Positions 26,099 through 34,178 of a stretch of DNA of 64,000 nt are shown here, piece by piece (the stretch's first letter is position 1; every line of letters starts with the position of its first letter). The stretch is from Streptomyces sp. 7-21 (GTDB taxonomy: Bacteria > Actinomycetota > Actinomycetes > Streptomycetales > Streptomycetaceae), in contig NZ_JAERRL010000008.1 of NCBI RefSeq assembly GCF_016741785.1, forward strand, positions 1 through 64,000, read 5' to 3'. The position numbers and the translations under genes are program-made. The notes under the pieces were generated by a model that ran no database searches, was not told the origin of the DNA, and was given only the letters and a program-made list of their open reading frames with translations.

Positions 26099-27416
26099 CG
26101 ACGAGCAGGCAGGCGGCCGGATCTGGTCCGTCGAGGAGCACCTGGCCGACGTGCTGCGGGCGGTCCGACCGCTGGAGCCCGTGGAGCTGTCGCTGACCGA
26201 GGCGGCGGGCCTGGTGCTGGCCGAGGACGTGCCGGCGGTCTCGCCGCTGCCGCCGTTCGACAACAGCTCGATGGACGGCTACGCGGTGCGCGTCGCCGAC
26301 GTCGAGGCCGCCACCCGCGAGACGCCGGCGCGGCTGCGCGTCACGGGCGACATCGCGGCGGGAGCCGCCGGGTCGCCCCCGGTCGGGCCCGGGCAGGCAG
26401 TGCGGATCATGACCGGCGCGCCGCTGCCGCCGGGCGCGGAGGCCGTCGTCCCCGTGGAGTGGACGGACGGCGGCACCGGCGGCGACCAGCCCGCCGACGC
26501 CATGGCGCCCCCGGCCGCCGCGCCCGCCGGCGGCGAGGTACGCGTCTTCCGGCCCGTCTCGCTCGGGGCACACGTCAGGGCGTCCGGCAGCGACATCACG
26601 CCGGGCACGCTGGCGCTGGCGGCCGGGACGGTCCTCGGGCCGCCGCAGGTGGGCCTGCTGGCCGCCATCGGCCGCGCGCGCGTGCGGGTGCGGCCGCGCC
26701 CCCGCGTCGTCGTGATGTCCACGGGCAGCGAACTCGTCCCGCCCGGCGAGGCCCTGGCGCCCGGCCAGATCTACGACGCCAACGGCCCGATGCTGGCCGC
26801 CGCCGCCGAGCGCGCCGGCGCGGTGGTGCGGCTGGCCCCGGCCGTCGCCGACGACGCCGGCGCGCTGCGCGGCGCGCTCGACTCCTGCCTCGGCGGCGCG
26901 GACCTCGTGCTCACCAGCGGCGGCGTCAGCGTCGGCGCGTACGACGTGGTCAAGGCGGCGCTGGCCGATCCGGCCACGGGCGTGGTGTTCCGGCGGCTGG
27001 CGATGCAGCCCGGCAAGCCGCAGGGGTTCGGGCTCACCGGGCCGGCCGGGACGCCGCTGTTCGCCCTGCCGGGGAACCCGGTGAGCGCGTACGTCTCGTT
27101 CGAGATCTTCGTGCGCCCGGCGCTGCGCGCGCTCGCGGGGTACGGCCCCGACGCGCTGCACCGGCCGCGGACGGTCGCCCGTCTGGTGACGGACGGCGGC
27201 GCGCCGCTGACGTCTCCGGCCGGAAAGCGGCAGTTCCTGCGCGGCTCGTACACGCCGCCGCGGCCGGGCGAGCGGGTGGGCACGGTCCGGCCGGTGGGCG
27301 GCCCCAGCTCGCATCTGATCGGGGCGCTGGCCCGCGCGGACGTGCTGCTCGACATCGAGGCGTCGGTGACGAGCGTGCCGAGCGGAGCCGATATCGCCGT
27401 CGTGCTGCTGGACTGA
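26091..27416 (+). CDS. glp: Gephyrin-like molybdotransferase Glp (MoeA family)
   Basis: MoeA-fold protein of 441 aa, starting at TTG 26091 inside the end of galU (GAGGAG 10 nt upstream). MoeA core motifs are intact: PFDNSSMDGYAVRV, GQAVRIMTGAPLPPGAEAVV, VMSTGSELV, GQIYDANGPML, VLTSGGVSVGAYDVV and LPGNPVSAYVSFEIF. MoeA inserts molybdate into adenylylated molybdopterin. In Corynebacterium the homologue Glp binds FtsZ and a membrane receptor GlpR, and here a SepX/GlpR gene lies four genes downstream. A division role, a molybdenum role or both are therefore possible. Co-transcribed with moaC, mogA and GNAT. Confidence 0.9.
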
Positions 27417-27437
27417 GCGGGAGTACCGTAGCCCTTC

Positions 27438-27917
27438 ATGAGCACCCCGCAACTCACACACCTCAACGAGGCCGGGGACGCGCGGATGGTCGACGTGTCG
27501 GGCAAGCCCGTCACCGCGCGGACGGCGCGGGCCACGGGCCGGGTGCTGCTCGCGCCCGCCACCCTCTCCCTGCTGCGCGACGGCGGCGTGCCGAAGGGCG
27601 ACGCCCTGGCGACCGCCCGCATCGCGGGGATCATGGCCGCCAAGCGGACCCCCGACCTCGTTCCGCTGTGTCACCCGCTGGCCCTGTCGGGGGTGTCGGT
27701 GGACCTGGCCCTCGCCGAGGAGGCCGTGGAGATCACGGCGACGGTGCGGACGACGGACCGCACCGGAGTGGAGATGGAGGCCCTCACGGCCGTCAGCGTC
27801 GCCGCGCTGACGCTGGTGGACATGGTCAAGGCCGTGGACCGGCACGCGGTGATCAGCGACGTCCGGGTGGAGGAGAAGACGGGCGGCGCCTCGGGAGACT
27901 GGAGCAGGGACACGTGA
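27438..27917 (+). CDS. moaC: Cyclic pyranopterin monophosphate synthase MoaC
   Basis: Second step of molybdopterin synthesis: converts the MoaA product to cyclic pyranopterin monophosphate. 159 aa, hexameric in relatives. Signatures: [46 protein letters not shown] and the closing [12 protein letters not shown]. Starts 22 bp after glp and ends with a GTGA overlap onto mogA. Confidence 0.94.
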   Translation: MSTPQLTHLNEAGDARMVDVSGKPVTARTARATGRVLLAPATLSLLRDGGVPKGDALATARIAGIMAAKRTPDLVPLCHPLALSGVSVDLALAEEAVEITATVRTTDRTGVEMEALTAVSVAALTLVDMVKAVDRHAVISDVRVEEKTGGASGDWSRDT

Positions 27918-28411
27918 CGAGCGGGGAGCCGGCCGGGTACCGGGCGCTGGCGCTGACCGCGTCCAACCGCGCCGCGGCCGGGGTCTACCAGGACACCGGC
28001 GGTCCGCTGCTGGCCGAGGGGCTGGCTGAGCTGGGCTTCGCCGTGACGGGGCCGGTGGTCGTGCCCGATGGTGAGCCGGTCGCCGAGGCGCTGCGCGAGG
28101 CCGTCGCGGCCGGGCACGACGTGGTGCTCACGACCGGCGGCACCGGCATTTCGCCGACCGACCGGACGCCGGAGATGACGCGGCGGGTGCTGGACTACGA
28201 GGTGCCGGGCATCGCCGAGGCGGTCCGTGCCGCCGGGATGGCCAAGGTGCCGGCGGCGGCGCTGTCGCGGGGTGTGGCCGGGGTCGCGGGCCGCACCCTC
28301 ATCGTGAACCTGCCGGGCTCCACCGGCGGCGTGCGGGACGGCCTGGCGGTGCTGCGCCCGCTGCTGCGGCACGCGGTGGACCAGCTGCGCGGCGGCGATC
28401 ACCGGCCGTGA
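27914..28411 (+). CDS. Molybdopterin adenylyltransferase MogA/MoaB family
   Basis: A 165-aa protein of the MoaB/Mog fold, which adenylylates molybdopterin before MoeA acts. Key loops: [28 protein letters not shown] (the binding loop), [17 protein letters not shown] and [16 protein letters not shown]. The GTG start overlaps the moaC stop (GTGA), and its own stop overlaps the next start in the same way, so translation of the run is coupled. Confidence 0.92.
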   Translation: MTSGEPAGYRALALTASNRAAAGVYQDTGGPLLAEGLAELGFAVTGPVVVPDGEPVAEALREAVAAGHDVVLTTGGTGISPTDRTPEMTRRVLDYEVPGIAEAVRAAGMAKVPAAALSRGVAGVAGRTLIVNLPGSTGGVRDGLAVLRPLLRHAVDQLRGGDHRP

Positions 28412-29034
28412 AGGGGTACTGGCCCGTCGAGCTGTCCGACGGTGACGTGGGGCTGCGGCCCATAAGGCAGCGGGACCAGCGCGCCTGGCGCGAGGTCAAC
28501 CAGCGCAACCGCGACTGGCTGCGGCCCTGGGAGGCGACGCTGCCGCCGCCCCGGCCCGGCCAGGCGCCGCCGCGCCGGCCGACGTTCCGGCAGATGGTGC
28601 GGCACCTGCGGGCGGAGGCGCAGGCCGGCCGCATGCTGCCGTTCGTGGTGACCTACCGGGGGCGGCTGGCCGGGCAGCTGACGGTCGCCGGGATCACGTG
28701 GGGGTCGATGTGCTCGGCGCACATCGGCTACTGGGTGGACCGCGCCGTGGCGGGCCGGGGTGTGATGCCGACGGCGGTGGCGCTGGTGACGGACTACTGT
28801 TTCAGGACGCTGGGGCTGCACCGGGTGGAGATCTGCATCCGGCCGGAGAACGGGCCCAGCAGGCGCGTGGTGGAAAAGCTGGGTTTCCGCGAGGAGGGGC
28901 TGCGCCCGCGGTATCTGCACATCGACGGCGAGTGGCGCGACCACCTGGTTTTCGCGCTCACCGCGGAGGAGGTGCCGGCGGGGCTGCTGGCCCGCTGGCA
29001 CCAGCGGCGGGAGCGGGACAGCCAGCAGAAATAA
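28408..29034 (+). CDS. GNAT-family N-acetyltransferase (RimJ/RimL-like)
   Basis: A 208-aa acetyltransferase. The core shows the acetyl-CoA loop RAVAGRGVMPTAVAL after the beta4 strand SAHIGYWVD, then HRVEICIRPENGPSRRVVEKLGFREEG, typical of the RimJ/RimL group that acetylates protein N-termini or small amines. GTG start at 28408 overlaps the mogA stop. Its fixed place after the molybdopterin genes and before sepX looks syntenic in Streptomyces. Substrate unknown. Confidence 0.9.
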   Translation: MKGYWPVELSDGDVGLRPIRQRDQRAWREVNQRNRDWLRPWEATLPPPRPGQAPPRRPTFRQMVRHLRAEAQAGRMLPFVVTYRGRLAGQLTVAGITWGSMCSAHIGYWVDRAVAGRGVMPTAVALVTDYCFRTLGLHRVEICIRPENGPSRRVVEKLGFREEGLRPRYLHIDGEWRDHLVFALTAEEVPAGLLARWHQRRERDSQQK

Positions 29035-29090
29035 AAACTTTGTTCGATTAAAAGATAACGATTCTGAAAACAATCCGAAGAAAATCCAGG
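29031..29090. promoter_or_regulatory. AT-rich island upstream of sepX
   Basis: In these 60 bases 42 are A or T, in a region otherwise near 73% GC. It starts at the GNAT stop codon and lies 75-135 bp before the sepX start. A GACAC pentamer, the core of WhiA sites, is at 29109-29113. No clear -35/-10 pair stands out. The island is a candidate promoter, nucleoid-protein site or both. Confidence 0.4.
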
Positions 29091-29163
29091 GAGAGCGCCG
29101 GTTCGGGCGACACACCGCCCGATTTGGCGGATGGACTCGCACGAATCCCTCTACCGTGTGACC

Positions 29164-30126
29164 GTGAGCAGCAGTGGCCTCATCTTCGCAGTAATCGTCG
29201 GAGCCTGGGCCGCGTACCTGGTGCCGATGTGGCTCCGCCGGCAGGACGAGCTGAACGAGGCCCGCCCCACCGAGCGGTTCAGCACGGCACTCCGCCTGCT
29301 GACGCGCGGCAGGCTCGGCGCGGCGGCCGCCCGGGACGACGGGCCAGCCGCCGACGAGGCGCGCCCGGACGCGGACGGCGACGAGGAGGCCACGGCCACG
29401 CCGGATTTCTCCGCCGATGTCCGCGCCTACGCCGAGCCGGTGACCATGCCCCCGGCGCCGGTGCCGTCCCCGAAGTCCGCCAAGTCCCCGAAGGCGTCCG
29501 GTGGCTCCCGGCCCGTGAAGCCGCCTGAAACAGGGAAGCCCGCGCAGATCTCGGCGGCCCGCGCCAAGGTTCTGGCCCGGCGCCGCCGCACCACGATGGT
29601 GCTCTTCCTGGCCTTCACCCTCGGCGGCGTCTTCGCGCTCTCGTCCGGCCCCGGCCTGCTGTGGCTGCCCGCCATCCCGGCCGCGCTGCTGCTCGCGTAC
29701 GTGATCCACGTCCGCCGCCAGGAGCACCGCCGCTACGCCGTCGCGCTCGACCGCCGCCGCGCCGAGGAGGCCGCGCGGCGCCTCCGCGAGCGCGCGCAGG
29801 CCAGCGCCGCCGCCCGCCCGGCCGAGGCGGAGCGGGAGCAGCCCGCCCGCGCGGTCGTGGAACAGACCGACCACGCCGAGTGGGTCGACCAGCAGCGCCG
29901 CCCGGGCACGGCCCCGACGTGGGACCCGGCGCCCGTGCCGCTGCCGACGTACGTGAACGCGCCCGTGGCGCCGCGCAGGACGCGCGGCGGCGGCCCGTCC
30001 ACCTGGTCCCCCGACCGCTCCACCACGGCCGGCTCCCAGCCCTCGGCCCCGGCCGAGCCGCCGCGCAGCACTCCCCTCTTCGACCAGTACGCCGACGACG
30101 ACCACCCCCGCGCGGCGGGCGAGTAG
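29164..30126 (+). CDS. sepX: Divisome membrane protein SepX/GlpR
   Basis: A 320-aa actinobacterial membrane protein. TM1 sits at the extreme N-terminus (GLIFAVIVGAWAAYLVPMWL) followed by RRQDELNEARPTERFSTA. A hydrophilic 90-residue loop leads to two further TM helices (MVLFLAFTLGGVFALSS; LLWLPAIPAALLLAYVIHV). The tail carries VVEQTDHAEWVDQQRR and ends TPLFDQYADDDHPRAAGE. This pattern matches SepX of Streptomyces, needed for hyphal cross-walls and sporulation septation, and GlpR, the membrane partner of gephyrin-like Glp. GTG 29164 gives the family N-terminus; no Shine-Dalgarno is seen, so the message may be leaderless. Confidence 0.88.
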   Translation: MSSSGLIFAVIVGAWAAYLVPMWLRRQDELNEARPTERFSTALRLLTRGRLGAAAARDDGPAADEARPDADGDEEATATPDFSADVRAYAEPVTMPPAPVPSPKSAKSPKASGGSRPVKPPETGKPAQISAARAKVLARRRRTTMVLFLAFTLGGVFALSSGPGLLWLPAIPAALLLAYVIHVRRQEHRRYAVALDRRRAEEAARRLRERAQASAAARPAEAEREQPARAVVEQTDHAEWVDQQRRPGTAPTWDPAPVPLPTYVNAPVAPRRTRGGGPSTWSPDRSTTAGSQPSAPAEPPRSTPLFDQYADDDHPRAAGE

Positions 30127-30198
30127 GCCCCGGCCCCTGTGGGCTCCCCTCGGATTTCAGACCACGGCCGTCCGGGTGCTACAGTTGCAGCGTCTTAC

Positions 30199-30272
30199 GG
30201 GCCTGTAGCGCAGTCTGGTAGCGCATCTCGTTCGCAACGAGGGGGTCAGGGGTTCAAATCCCCTCAGGTCCA
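30199..30272 (+). tRNA. tRNA-Ala (anticodon CGC)
   Basis: A 74-nt cloverleaf. The acceptor stem GGGCCTG/CAGGTCC has the G3-T70 wobble pair that marks alanine tRNAs. D-stem GCGC/GCGC. Anticodon stem TCTCG/CGAGG holds the loop TTCGCAA, with anticodon CGC reading GCG codons. T-arm AGGGG-TTCAAAT-CCCCT. The CCA end is not encoded. Confidence 0.93.
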
Positions 30273-30602
30273 CGCAGGTTCGAGCCCTCGTCGGCGGTAG
30301 TCGGCGGGGGTTTTCGCATGGGCGTACAGCGGAGTACAGCAACGCGCTCCGGCCAGGGCGAAGGCTGCGGCTCCGGCTGCCCCCGTCTCCCTCAGCCAGC
30401 AGGGACTGCCAGCAAGCCCCCGGCCTCGGTCGCCAGCGGCGAGTGGCGTCGGTTGCGGCGATGCGCGGCCTCTCCGGCACCCCACTGGAGCGGATCCGGG
30501 GCCACATGCTGCGCATGGCGCTCGCGTGCGGCCGCGAGTGCTGCGGCGGGGACGGACCGCTGCCGGGGACCCCTCACCGGGTAAGGCGGGTATGCAAGGG
30601 GG
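30273..30602. other. Intergenic region 3' of the tRNA
   Basis: No gene is supported in these 330 bp. Close to the tRNA are two tandem duplications, GTCGGCGG-TA-GTCGGCGG (from about 30288) and GTACAGC-GGA-GTACAGC (30325-30341). No tRNA 3'-end duplication, integrase or excisionase is visible, so there is no evidence of an integrated element. Confidence 0.5.
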
Positions 30603-31196
30603 ATGCGACGAACCGTTTCTCTGGCGGCGGTGGCCGTCACAGCCGTGCTGGTGGCCGGTGGCTGTTCCAGCGACAGCGGCTCCAGCGACGGGGACAGCGG
30701 CGGGGACTCGTCCCAGGCCGACGCCCCGCAGCCCACCCACCCGCCCGGCGAGCAGCCGGAGGCGGAGCCCTCCCCCACGCCGGAGCAGGTCACGCTCGCT
30801 GATCTGGCCGGCGGCTGGATGCCGGCGCAGTCGGACGGCGGCGCCTACTACACCCTGCTCATCGACGCGAACGGGGACGCCGACTCCGTGGGCAGTCCCG
30901 CGCCCGGCTCCCCCCTCCAGTCCGACGCAATCTGCTTCGGCTCCGTCGAGGAGGAGGGCGTCAACCAGCTCAGCGTGGAACTGGAGTGCAGCAGCCTCGC
31001 CGGCCTCGAAGGCACCCAGGAGTCGTTCCAGGGCACGGCCACCGTCGAGACCGCGCCCGGGGCGGCCGGTGCGGTGGGCGAGGTGTGGGAATGCGACGAG
31101 GGCCCGGCCGTCCTGCGCATCAGCTGGGCCCAGGGCTTCGAGGACGTCCTGTGCTGGATCGGCGAAACCGGCGGCGCCCCGGAGGCCGGAGGCTGA
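30603..31196 (+). CDS. Putative secreted lipoprotein
   Basis: A 197-aa protein with a classic lipoprotein signal: MRRT, a hydrophobic stretch and the lipobox VAGGC with Cys21 as lipidation site. A Ser/Gly/Asp/Pro-rich linker of about 40 residues follows, then a domain of about 130 residues containing four cysteines and the strands GGAYYTLLIDANGDAD and VLRISWAQGFEDVLCW. I do not recognise the domain. AAGGGGG directly precedes the ATG. No co-transcribed partner. Confidence 0.8.
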   Translation: MRRTVSLAAVAVTAVLVAGGCSSDSGSSDGDSGGDSSQADAPQPTHPPGEQPEAEPSPTPEQVTLADLAGGWMPAQSDGGAYYTLLIDANGDADSVGSPAPGSPLQSDAICFGSVEEEGVNQLSVELECSSLAGLEGTQESFQGTATVETAPGAAGAVGEVWECDEGPAVLRISWAQGFEDVLCWIGETGGAPEAGG

Positions 31197-31268
31197 GCGC
31201 GGTAGCCTCGGGGCGTGCGGGCCCCGGTGCGGGGCCGGCCGCCGCTGACCGCCGCCGAGGAACCAGTC

Positions 31269-32135
31269 ATGCCCACCCCAACCGACGCGCGCGAGCGGGC
31301 ACGGGGCAGGATTCTGGACCTCCTGCGCTGCCCGCTGTGCCGCGAGCGCCTCGCGCCCGCCGACGGCGCGCTGCGCTGTCCCGCGCGGCACACGTTCGAC
31401 ATCGCCCGCCAGGGCTACGTCAGCCTGCTGTCCGGCGGGCGCCGCGCCGCGAGCGCCGACACCGCCGCCATGGTGCAGGCCCGTGAGGAGTTCCTGGGGG
31501 CGGGGCACTACGCGCCGCTCGGCCGTGCCCTGGCCGGCCTGGCAAGGGAGGTGTGCCCGCCCGGGGCCGCCGTGCTGGACGCGGGCACCGGCACCGGCTA
31601 CTACCTGGCCGCCGTGCTGGACGCCCTGCCGTCGGCCGCCGGCCTGGGGCTGGACACCTCCTCGCGCGCCCTGCGCCGGGCCGCCCGGGCCCACGCCCGC
31701 GCGATGGCCGCGACGTGGGACGTGTGGCGTCAGCTGCCGGTGCGGCACGGCGCGTTCGACCTCGTGCTCAACGTGTTCGCGCCGCGCAACGGCGGGGAGT
31801 TCCACCGGGTGCTGCGCCCCGGCGGCGCGCTGCTCGTCGTGACGCCGGCGGCCCGGCACCTGGCCGAACTGCGCGAGCACGCCGGCACGCTGGCGGTCGA
31901 TCCGGCCAAGGAGGAGCGGCTGAGCCGCGCGCTGGACGGCCACTTCACCCGGGAGCGCGCCGAGCCGCTGGAGTACGGGCTGCGCCTGTCCGCCGGCGAC
32001 ATCGAGCGGCTGGTCGCCATGGGGCCGAGCGCCCACCACGTCGCCCCCGGTGAGCTGCGGGACCGCGTCGCCGCGCTGGCGCCGCCGGTGCCGGTGACGG
32101 CCTCGTTCACCCTGTCCGTGTACCGGCCGCGGTGA
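31269..32135 (+). CDS. RlmA-type 23S rRNA (guanine-N1)-methyltransferase
   Basis: SAM-dependent methylase of 288 aa with an N-terminal zinc ribbon (Cys21, Cys24, Cys37, His41) and HTFDIARQGYVSLL, both diagnostic of RlmA(I)/RlmA(II). The SAM-binding loop is VLDAGTGTGYYLAA, and FDLVLNVFAPRNGGEFHRVL follows. RlmA enzymes modify G745 or G748 in the exit-tunnel loop. The G748 type (TlrB) gives tylosin/mycinamicin resistance, whereas G745 is housekeeping, and which one this is cannot be read here. The ATG at 31269 has GAGGA upstream; an earlier in-frame GTG (31215) is less likely. Confidence 0.87.
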   Translation: MPTPTDARERARGRILDLLRCPLCRERLAPADGALRCPARHTFDIARQGYVSLLSGGRRAASADTAAMVQAREEFLGAGHYAPLGRALAGLAREVCPPGAAVLDAGTGTGYYLAAVLDALPSAAGLGLDTSSRALRRAARAHARAMAATWDVWRQLPVRHGAFDLVLNVFAPRNGGEFHRVLRPGGALLVVTPAARHLAELREHAGTLAVDPAKEERLSRALDGHFTRERAEPLEYGLRLSAGDIERLVAMGPSAHHVAPGELRDRVAALAPPVPVTASFTLSVYRPR

Positions 32136-32205
32136 CGCCGCCGGGCCGCCCGTAGGATCGGGCCGTCCGGACGGGCTTTCCGGAGCGGGAAGGCGGCAGC
32201 ACGCA

Positions 32206-32964
32206 GTGACGACGACACCAGACCAGCCCGCGCGGCTGTACGGGGACCTGGCCCGGTGGTGGCCGCTGCTTTCGCCCGTGGACGTTTACGAGGACGACGC
32301 CGCGACCGCCGTGACGCTGCTGGGCCAGGCCAAGCGGCCGGTGCGGCGGGTGCTCGAACTCGGCTGCGGCGGCGGGCATCTGGCGCACCACCTGCGGTCG
32401 CGGTACGCGCTGACGCTGGTGGACCTCTCGCCGCAGATGCTCGACGTCTCGCGCCGCCTCAACCCGGACGCCGAGCATCTGGTGGGCGACATGCGTCACC
32501 TGCGGCTGGACGAGACGTTCGACGCGGTCATCGTGCACGACGCCATCGACTACATGACGACGCGCGAGGACCTGGCCGCCGCGTTCCGCACCGCCTACCG
32601 CCACTGCCGGCCCGGCGGCGTCGCCCTGTTCTTCCCCGACCATCTCGCCGAGACCTACCAGCCCCGCACCGACTGCGGCGGGGACGACGCCGAAGACGGC
32701 AGCGGCGCGCGTTACCTGGCGTGGAGCCTGCCGCCGGAGCCGGGTGCGACGACGGTGCGCACCGAGTACACGTTCACGCTGCGCGAGGCGGACGGGCGGG
32801 TCCGCGCGGTGCACGAGACGCACACCACGGGCCTGTTCCCGGCGGCCGTCTGGCGGGAGCTGCTCGCCGCGGCGGGCTTCGCCGTCTTCTGGGCGCGCGA
32901 GGAGGGCGGGCAGGGGCGCACGATTTTCATCGGCCACCGCCCGCCGGCCCAGCCCGCTCAGTAG
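32206..32964 (+). CDS. Class I SAM-dependent methyltransferase
   Basis: A 252-aa methylase with the Rossmann SAM site VRRVLELGCGGGHLAHHL, the acidic ribose-binding end of beta2 (LTLVDLSPQML), GDMRHLRL and DAVIVHDAIDYM. Small-molecule methylase type; the substrate is unknown. GTG start behind GGGAAGG. It follows the rRNA methylase by 70 bp in the same direction. Its 3' end overlaps the convergent secreted-protein gene by 7 bp. Confidence 0.87.
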   Translation: MTTTPDQPARLYGDLARWWPLLSPVDVYEDDAATAVTLLGQAKRPVRRVLELGCGGGHLAHHLRSRYALTLVDLSPQMLDVSRRLNPDAEHLVGDMRHLRLDETFDAVIVHDAIDYMTTREDLAAAFRTAYRHCRPGGVALFFPDHLAETYQPRTDCGGDDAEDGSGARYLAWSLPPEPGATTVRTEYTFTLREADGRVRAVHETHTTGLFPAAVWRELLAAAGFAVFWAREEGGQGRTIFIGHRPPAQPAQ

Positions 32965-33719
32965 TCCCAGACGTTGATCAGCTCGGCGGACCAGGGCTCG
33001 GGATAGGTCTGGTCAATGGTGAACGCCATCCCCAGCCCGTAGGCGAGGTGGATCTCCCGGTCGAGGACCTTCTGGTAGGAGTGGCCGTTGTCGTCCCACC
33101 AGGTCTCGTGCTGGGTGATGCACAGCTGCTCGCCGAAGGTGGCATTGGCGCAGGGCGCGGGCGGCGACCAGACCTGGCGGTGGCGGAAGGTGATCTCCGT
33201 GCCACCGCCGGACTCCTCGGTGATGGTGCCGCGCGCGTCGAGGCAGTAGCCCTCCTCGGGGATGTCCCAGCGGACGTAGTGCTGGAGGCCGCCTTCGGAC
33301 GGGAGGGGCTCCATGTTCGCGCAGTCGGCGTCGCCCGCGTACTCGGAGGTGACGCGCTGCTCGTAGTACTCGGTGCCCTTGATGCCCCAGCCGTCGAGGA
33401 GCAGCCACTCGCCGTCCTCGGAGCGGGAGAAGCGCTCGCGGTTCTCCGGGCGTTCCTGGTCCCAGGTGATGCTGTACTGGCCGGGCCCGTCGGTGCGCCA
33501 GGACCACTGCCCGGCGACGGAGTCACCCGAGCCGAACTGGCCCGCCGACCGCTCGGTCAGGCGGGAGAAGTCGGCGTAGGTGTAGCCGGAGGTGGCGTCC
33601 GGGGCCGGCGTGGCATCCGCCGTGGGGGCCTCGGCGCCGGAGGCCGTGGCGGCGAGCGTGACGCTGAGCGCGGCGGCCGTGGCGGCGAGGGCGCCCCGTA
33701 CGGTACGTGTCTTCCTCAT
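32958..33719 (-). CDS. Secreted protein of unknown function
   Basis: A 253-aa exported protein: signal peptide MRKTRTVRGALAATAAALS with a likely cleavage after ATASGA. The mature part has several Trp/Tyr-rich strands (YVRWDIPEEGYCLD, HETWWDDNGHSYQKVLD) and four cysteines that could form two disulfides. I recognise no family. The ATG at 33719 follows an AGGAAG-less leader (GGGAACACC), and it is the only start leaving a normal signal peptide. Confidence 0.75.
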   Translation of the reverse strand: MRKTRTVRGALAATAAALSVTLAATASGAEAPTADATPAPDATSGYTYADFSRLTERSAGQFGSGDSVAGQWSWRTDGPGQYSITWDQERPENRERFSRSEDGEWLLLDGWGIKGTEYYEQRVTSEYAGDADCANMEPLPSEGGLQHYVRWDIPEEGYCLDARGTITEESGGGTEITFRHRQVWSPPAPCANATFGEQLCITQHETWWDDNGHSYQKVLDREIHLAYGLGMAFTIDQTYPEPWSAELINVWDY

Positions 33720-34178
33720 GGTGTTCCCGGTTGTGTGTGGTGTGCGCGCGGCGTGCCGCCACGCGCCCAGCCAGCCCACCCTCACCTTAGGGGTTCCGTT
33801 CCGCCGGCCGCACCGGCGGGATGTCGCGGACCGGCTCGCCGCGCTCGCCGCAGCTGCTGAGGCCCACCGGCCAGCCGAGACCGGCGAGTTCCCCGGTGAG
33901 GGCGTCCCAGCGGGCGGGCTGTGCCGTGCCGGAAGCGGATGAACCCCACGTCGCCGAGGGTGGTGAACGTCTCGCCGTGGGCGGTGGCTTGTCCCCGGCA
34001 GGACGCGCGGTCTCCGCCGCCGGTTCCATCTCCCGTGCCACGTACACGTTTTCGGGGTCCCGCCCCGTTTCTTATCTGCGTTGACTTCGCTAACGCGCCT
34101 GCGTCATGCTCGTTCCGCAACGGTCCCGAGCCGTCGCGATCGCTCCGACAGCCGTGCCCCCACGCCCCAGGGATCGCC
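33720..34178 (-). pseudogene. Possible small gene remnant on the minus strand (33782-34047)
   Basis: Two minus-strand frames each carry coherent pieces in order: an opening VAREMEPAAE in one frame, GETFTTLGDVGFIRFRHGTA in another, then RWDALTGELAGLGWPVGL back in the first. This looks like one small gene broken by a pair of frameshifts, or by a sequencing indel pair. I cannot name the family. The remaining bases are the promoter regions of the secreted-protein gene and of the ATPase operon, including TTGACT near 34082-34087. Confidence 0.35.
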
